Source: Acidimicrobiales bacterium (GTDB lineage Bacteria; Actinomycetota; Acidimicrobiia; Acidimicrobiales; Iamiaceae). Taken from it: a stretch of DNA of 64,000 bases. The number at the start of each line of letters is the position of its first letter. The stretch's first letter is position 1. The notes under the pieces are model-generated. The model was not told the origin of the DNA, ran no database searches, and was given only the letters and a program-made list of their open reading frames with translations. Positions 62,455 through 64,000 of the stretch are shown here, piece by piece. Made by a program: the position numbers and the translations under genes. Location: contig DASZTW010000005.1 in the NCBI GenBank assembly GCA_035547835.1, forward strand, positions 124,001 through 188,000, given 5' to 3'.

Positions 62455-63761
62455 GCGCGGACCCTCCGCGCCACGGACTCGGCGTGCGCCACCAACCCCT
62501 CGGCCTCGGCCAGCGTCTCGATGGTGGGAGCGAGCGCGTCGAGGGCCGGCCGGTCGACGCCGACCACGTGGACCTCCTTGAGGAAGTCGCGGACCGACAG
62601 CGCGGAGCCGAACCGCGCCGTGCGGGCGGTGGGGAGCACGTGGCTGGGGCCAGCCGCGTAGTCGCCCACCGACGACGGGGTCCATGGCCCGCAGAAGATC
62701 GCGCCTGCGTGGCGGATCGCCCGCACGAGCCGTGCGGGCTCCGCGGTGAGGATCTCGAGGTGCTCCGCGGCCACGACGTTGGCGACGTCGCAGGCTTGCT
62801 CGGGCCCGTCGCACAGCACGAGGTAACCGCCTTGCGCGAAGTTCGCCTCGATGTCACCGCGCCGCGGCGCCGCGGCGACTTGGCGCTCCACTTCTCGTTC
62901 CACCGAGTCGGCGACGTCGGGCGACCAGGTGACGACCCACGACTGCCCCACCGGACCGTGCTCGGCCTGGAGGATGATGTCGACCGCGACGTACTCGACC
63001 CGCGCGGTCTCGTCCGCGAGCACCACGATCTCCGACGGGCCCGCGAACGCGGAAGGGACGCCCACGAGGCCGCGGCCGGCGACCTCGCGCTGGGCGGTGG
63101 CGACGTACACGTTGCCCGGCCCGGCGATCACGTCGACCGGGCGGCACGACTCGGTGCCGAACGCCAGCATGGCCACGGCTTGCACGCCGCCCACGCGGTA
63201 CACCTCGTCGACCCCCACGATGGCGGCGGCGGCCAGCGTGATGGCGGGGATCTCGCCGTCGGGGCCGGGCGGTGAGCACAGCGCGACCGACCCGGCACCC
63301 GCGACGCTCGCCACCCCGGCGGTGTGGATCACGCTCGACGGGTAGCGCGCTCGGCCACCCGGCACATAGACCCCCGCACGCTCGACGGGACGGAACACGG
63401 TGTCGACCCGGACGGTGCCGCCGCCTTCGCGCCGCTCGTACGTCGAAGGGGAAGCGGTCGCGGCCAACGCGTGGCGGTGGAAGTCAGCCACGGCGCCGGC
63501 GGCCGCTTCGAGCGCGGCTCGGAGATCGGGATCGATCGACGCGAGGGCCGCGTCGATCTGAGCTGCGGGAACCCGCACGTCGGCGATCGCGGCACCGTCG
63601 AATTGCTTCGTGTAGGCCCGCACGGCCGCGTCGCCCTCGACTCGCACTCGGTCGAGCACCTCGCGGACCACCTCGACCGGGCCCGACGCGTCGGCCTTCG
63701 GCGCAGGAAGCAGTTCCGCGAGGCCGCGGGTCACGCCTCGGACGTCGATGCGGGTGAGCAC
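62451..63761 (-). CDS. hisD: Histidinol dehydrogenase
   Basis: A 436-residue zinc enzyme for the last two steps of histidine synthesis. GVYVPGGRARYPSSV, AGPGNVYVATAQREV, AGPSEIVVLAD, LQAEHGP with zinc-site residues, and SHVLPTARTARFGSALSV are present. GTG at 63761, 6 nt after TAGCCT. First gene of the hisDCBHA string; hisG is not here. Confidence 0.96.
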   Translation of the reverse strand: MLTRIDVRGVTRGLAELLPAPKADASGPVEVVREVLDRVRVEGDAAVRAYTKQFDGAAIADVRVPAAQIDAALASIDPDLRAALEAAAGAVADFHRHALAATASPSTYERREGGGTVRVDTVFRPVERAGVYVPGGRARYPSSVIHTAGVASVAGAGSVALCSPPGPDGEIPAITLAAAAIVGVDEVYRVGGVQAVAMLAFGTESCRPVDVIAGPGNVYVATAQREVAGRGLVGVPSAFAGPSEIVVLADETARVEYVAVDIILQAEHGPVGQSWVVTWSPDVADSVEREVERQVAAAPRRGDIEANFAQGGYLVLCDGPEQACDVANVVAAEHLEILTAEPARLVRAIRHAGAIFCGPWTPSSVGDYAAGPSHVLPTARTARFGSALSVRDFLKEVHVVGVDRPALDALAPTIETLAEAEGLVAHAESVARRVRA

Positions 63762-63767
63762 GTGGTG

Positions 63768-63773
63768 AGGCTA
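63768..63773 (-). promoter_or_regulatory. -10 box of the hisDCBHA operon, leaderless type
   Basis: TAGCCT on the minus strand, 6 nt before the hisD GTG; the divergent gene starts 53 bp away. Confidence 0.45.
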
Positions 63774-63813
63774 CCGGTCGCCCGTACCCACCCCGGAAGG
63801 GTTAACTGGCCCG

Positions 63814-64000
63814 ATGTCGCCGCCCGACCCCCGCGTCCAGATGTCGGCCATGTCGAGCGTGATCGACGACCTCAGCGCCCGGGTCGCCGAGCTCGCCAAG
63901 TCGCTCGAGAGCCCCGAGACCGAGCACATCGCCGCCACCATCTACGAGGTGGAACGGTCGCTCCGCACCGCCAGGCGATCGCTGGTTCGCGCGGAGCGCG
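63814..64000 (+). CDS. Hypothetical protein, N-terminal part (runs off the right edge)
   Basis: The first 62 codons of a helical, charged protein (SSVIDDLSARVAELAKSLES, then YEVERSLRTARRSLVRAER) that may form a coiled coil. ATG at 63814 has GGAAGG upstream. It is divergent from hisD. No family recognised. Confidence 0.6.
   Translation, partial: MSPPDPRVQMSAMSSVIDDLSARVAELAKSLESPETEHIAATIYEVERSLRTARRSLVRAER

Overview
The window is a GC-rich (about 70 %) chromosomal segment of an actinobacterium. The left edge carries a mycothiol ligase (MshC) and an NADPH:F420 oxidoreductase, two chemistries that together point to Actinomycetota. Further actinobacterial signs are a KstR-type operator between acyl-CoA dehydrogenase and SDR genes, a group II truncated haemoglobin, very frequent GTG starts and many apparently leaderless genes. 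A free-standing trpF next to hisA argues against the Streptomyces/Mycobacterium pattern (bifunctional PriA). A deep-branching class such as Acidimicrobiia is my best guess, but this is inference. No phage, plasmid, IS element or CRISPR array was seen.

Layout. 1-4.6 kb: mshC (partial), F420 reductase, two CNNM/CorC-type membrane proteins, a lone ABC ATPase. 4.6-8.5 kb: glgX, an SRPBCC protein, thiamine pyrophosphokinase and a small membrane protein. 8.4-13.6 kb: a branched-chain-amino-acid-type (Liv) ABC importer whose two permeases are fused in one protein. 13.7-20.6 kb: a lipid or xenobiotic catabolism neighbourhood with a TauD-type dioxygenase, a TetR regulator, two acyl-CoA dehydrogenases, an SDR, DUF1697, PrxQ and HdeD-like proteins. 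20.6-33.1 kb: three tandem 73-bp palindromic repeats followed by one 12.3-kb gene for a secreted 4096-residue protein of fourteen modules with a strikingly regular period of about 825 bp. 33.1-45.5 kb: a structured leader, a secreted S33 peptidase, DUF421, a single-chain ABC exporter, DUF3293, a YceI-cytochrome c-copper monooxygenase fusion, tRNA-Leu(CAA), an ECF sigma factor with ogt, bcp and a TSUP permease. 45.7-50.1 kb: an aminotransferase V, truncated haemoglobin, dienelactone hydrolase, lipoprotein and Nudix genes. 50.1-63.8 kb: tryptophan (trpE, C, F, B, A) and histidine (hisD, C, B, H, A, F, I) genes on the minus strand, interspersed with ygfZ, a J-like membrane protein, a GroES paralogue and a phosphatase. 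trpD, trpG, hisG and hisE are not in the window.

Most minus-strand genes are packed as translationally coupled strings (ATGA, GTGA or TGATG overlaps). Many genes without such coupling have a TAnnnT hexamer 6-8 nt before the start codon and no ribosome binding site, which suggests widespread leaderless transcription. Small palindromic repeats of two families lie between genes, and in two cases they reach into coding sequence. The most unusual items are the giant modular secreted protein with its hairpin-rich leader, the three-domain redox fusion protein and the two palindrome families.
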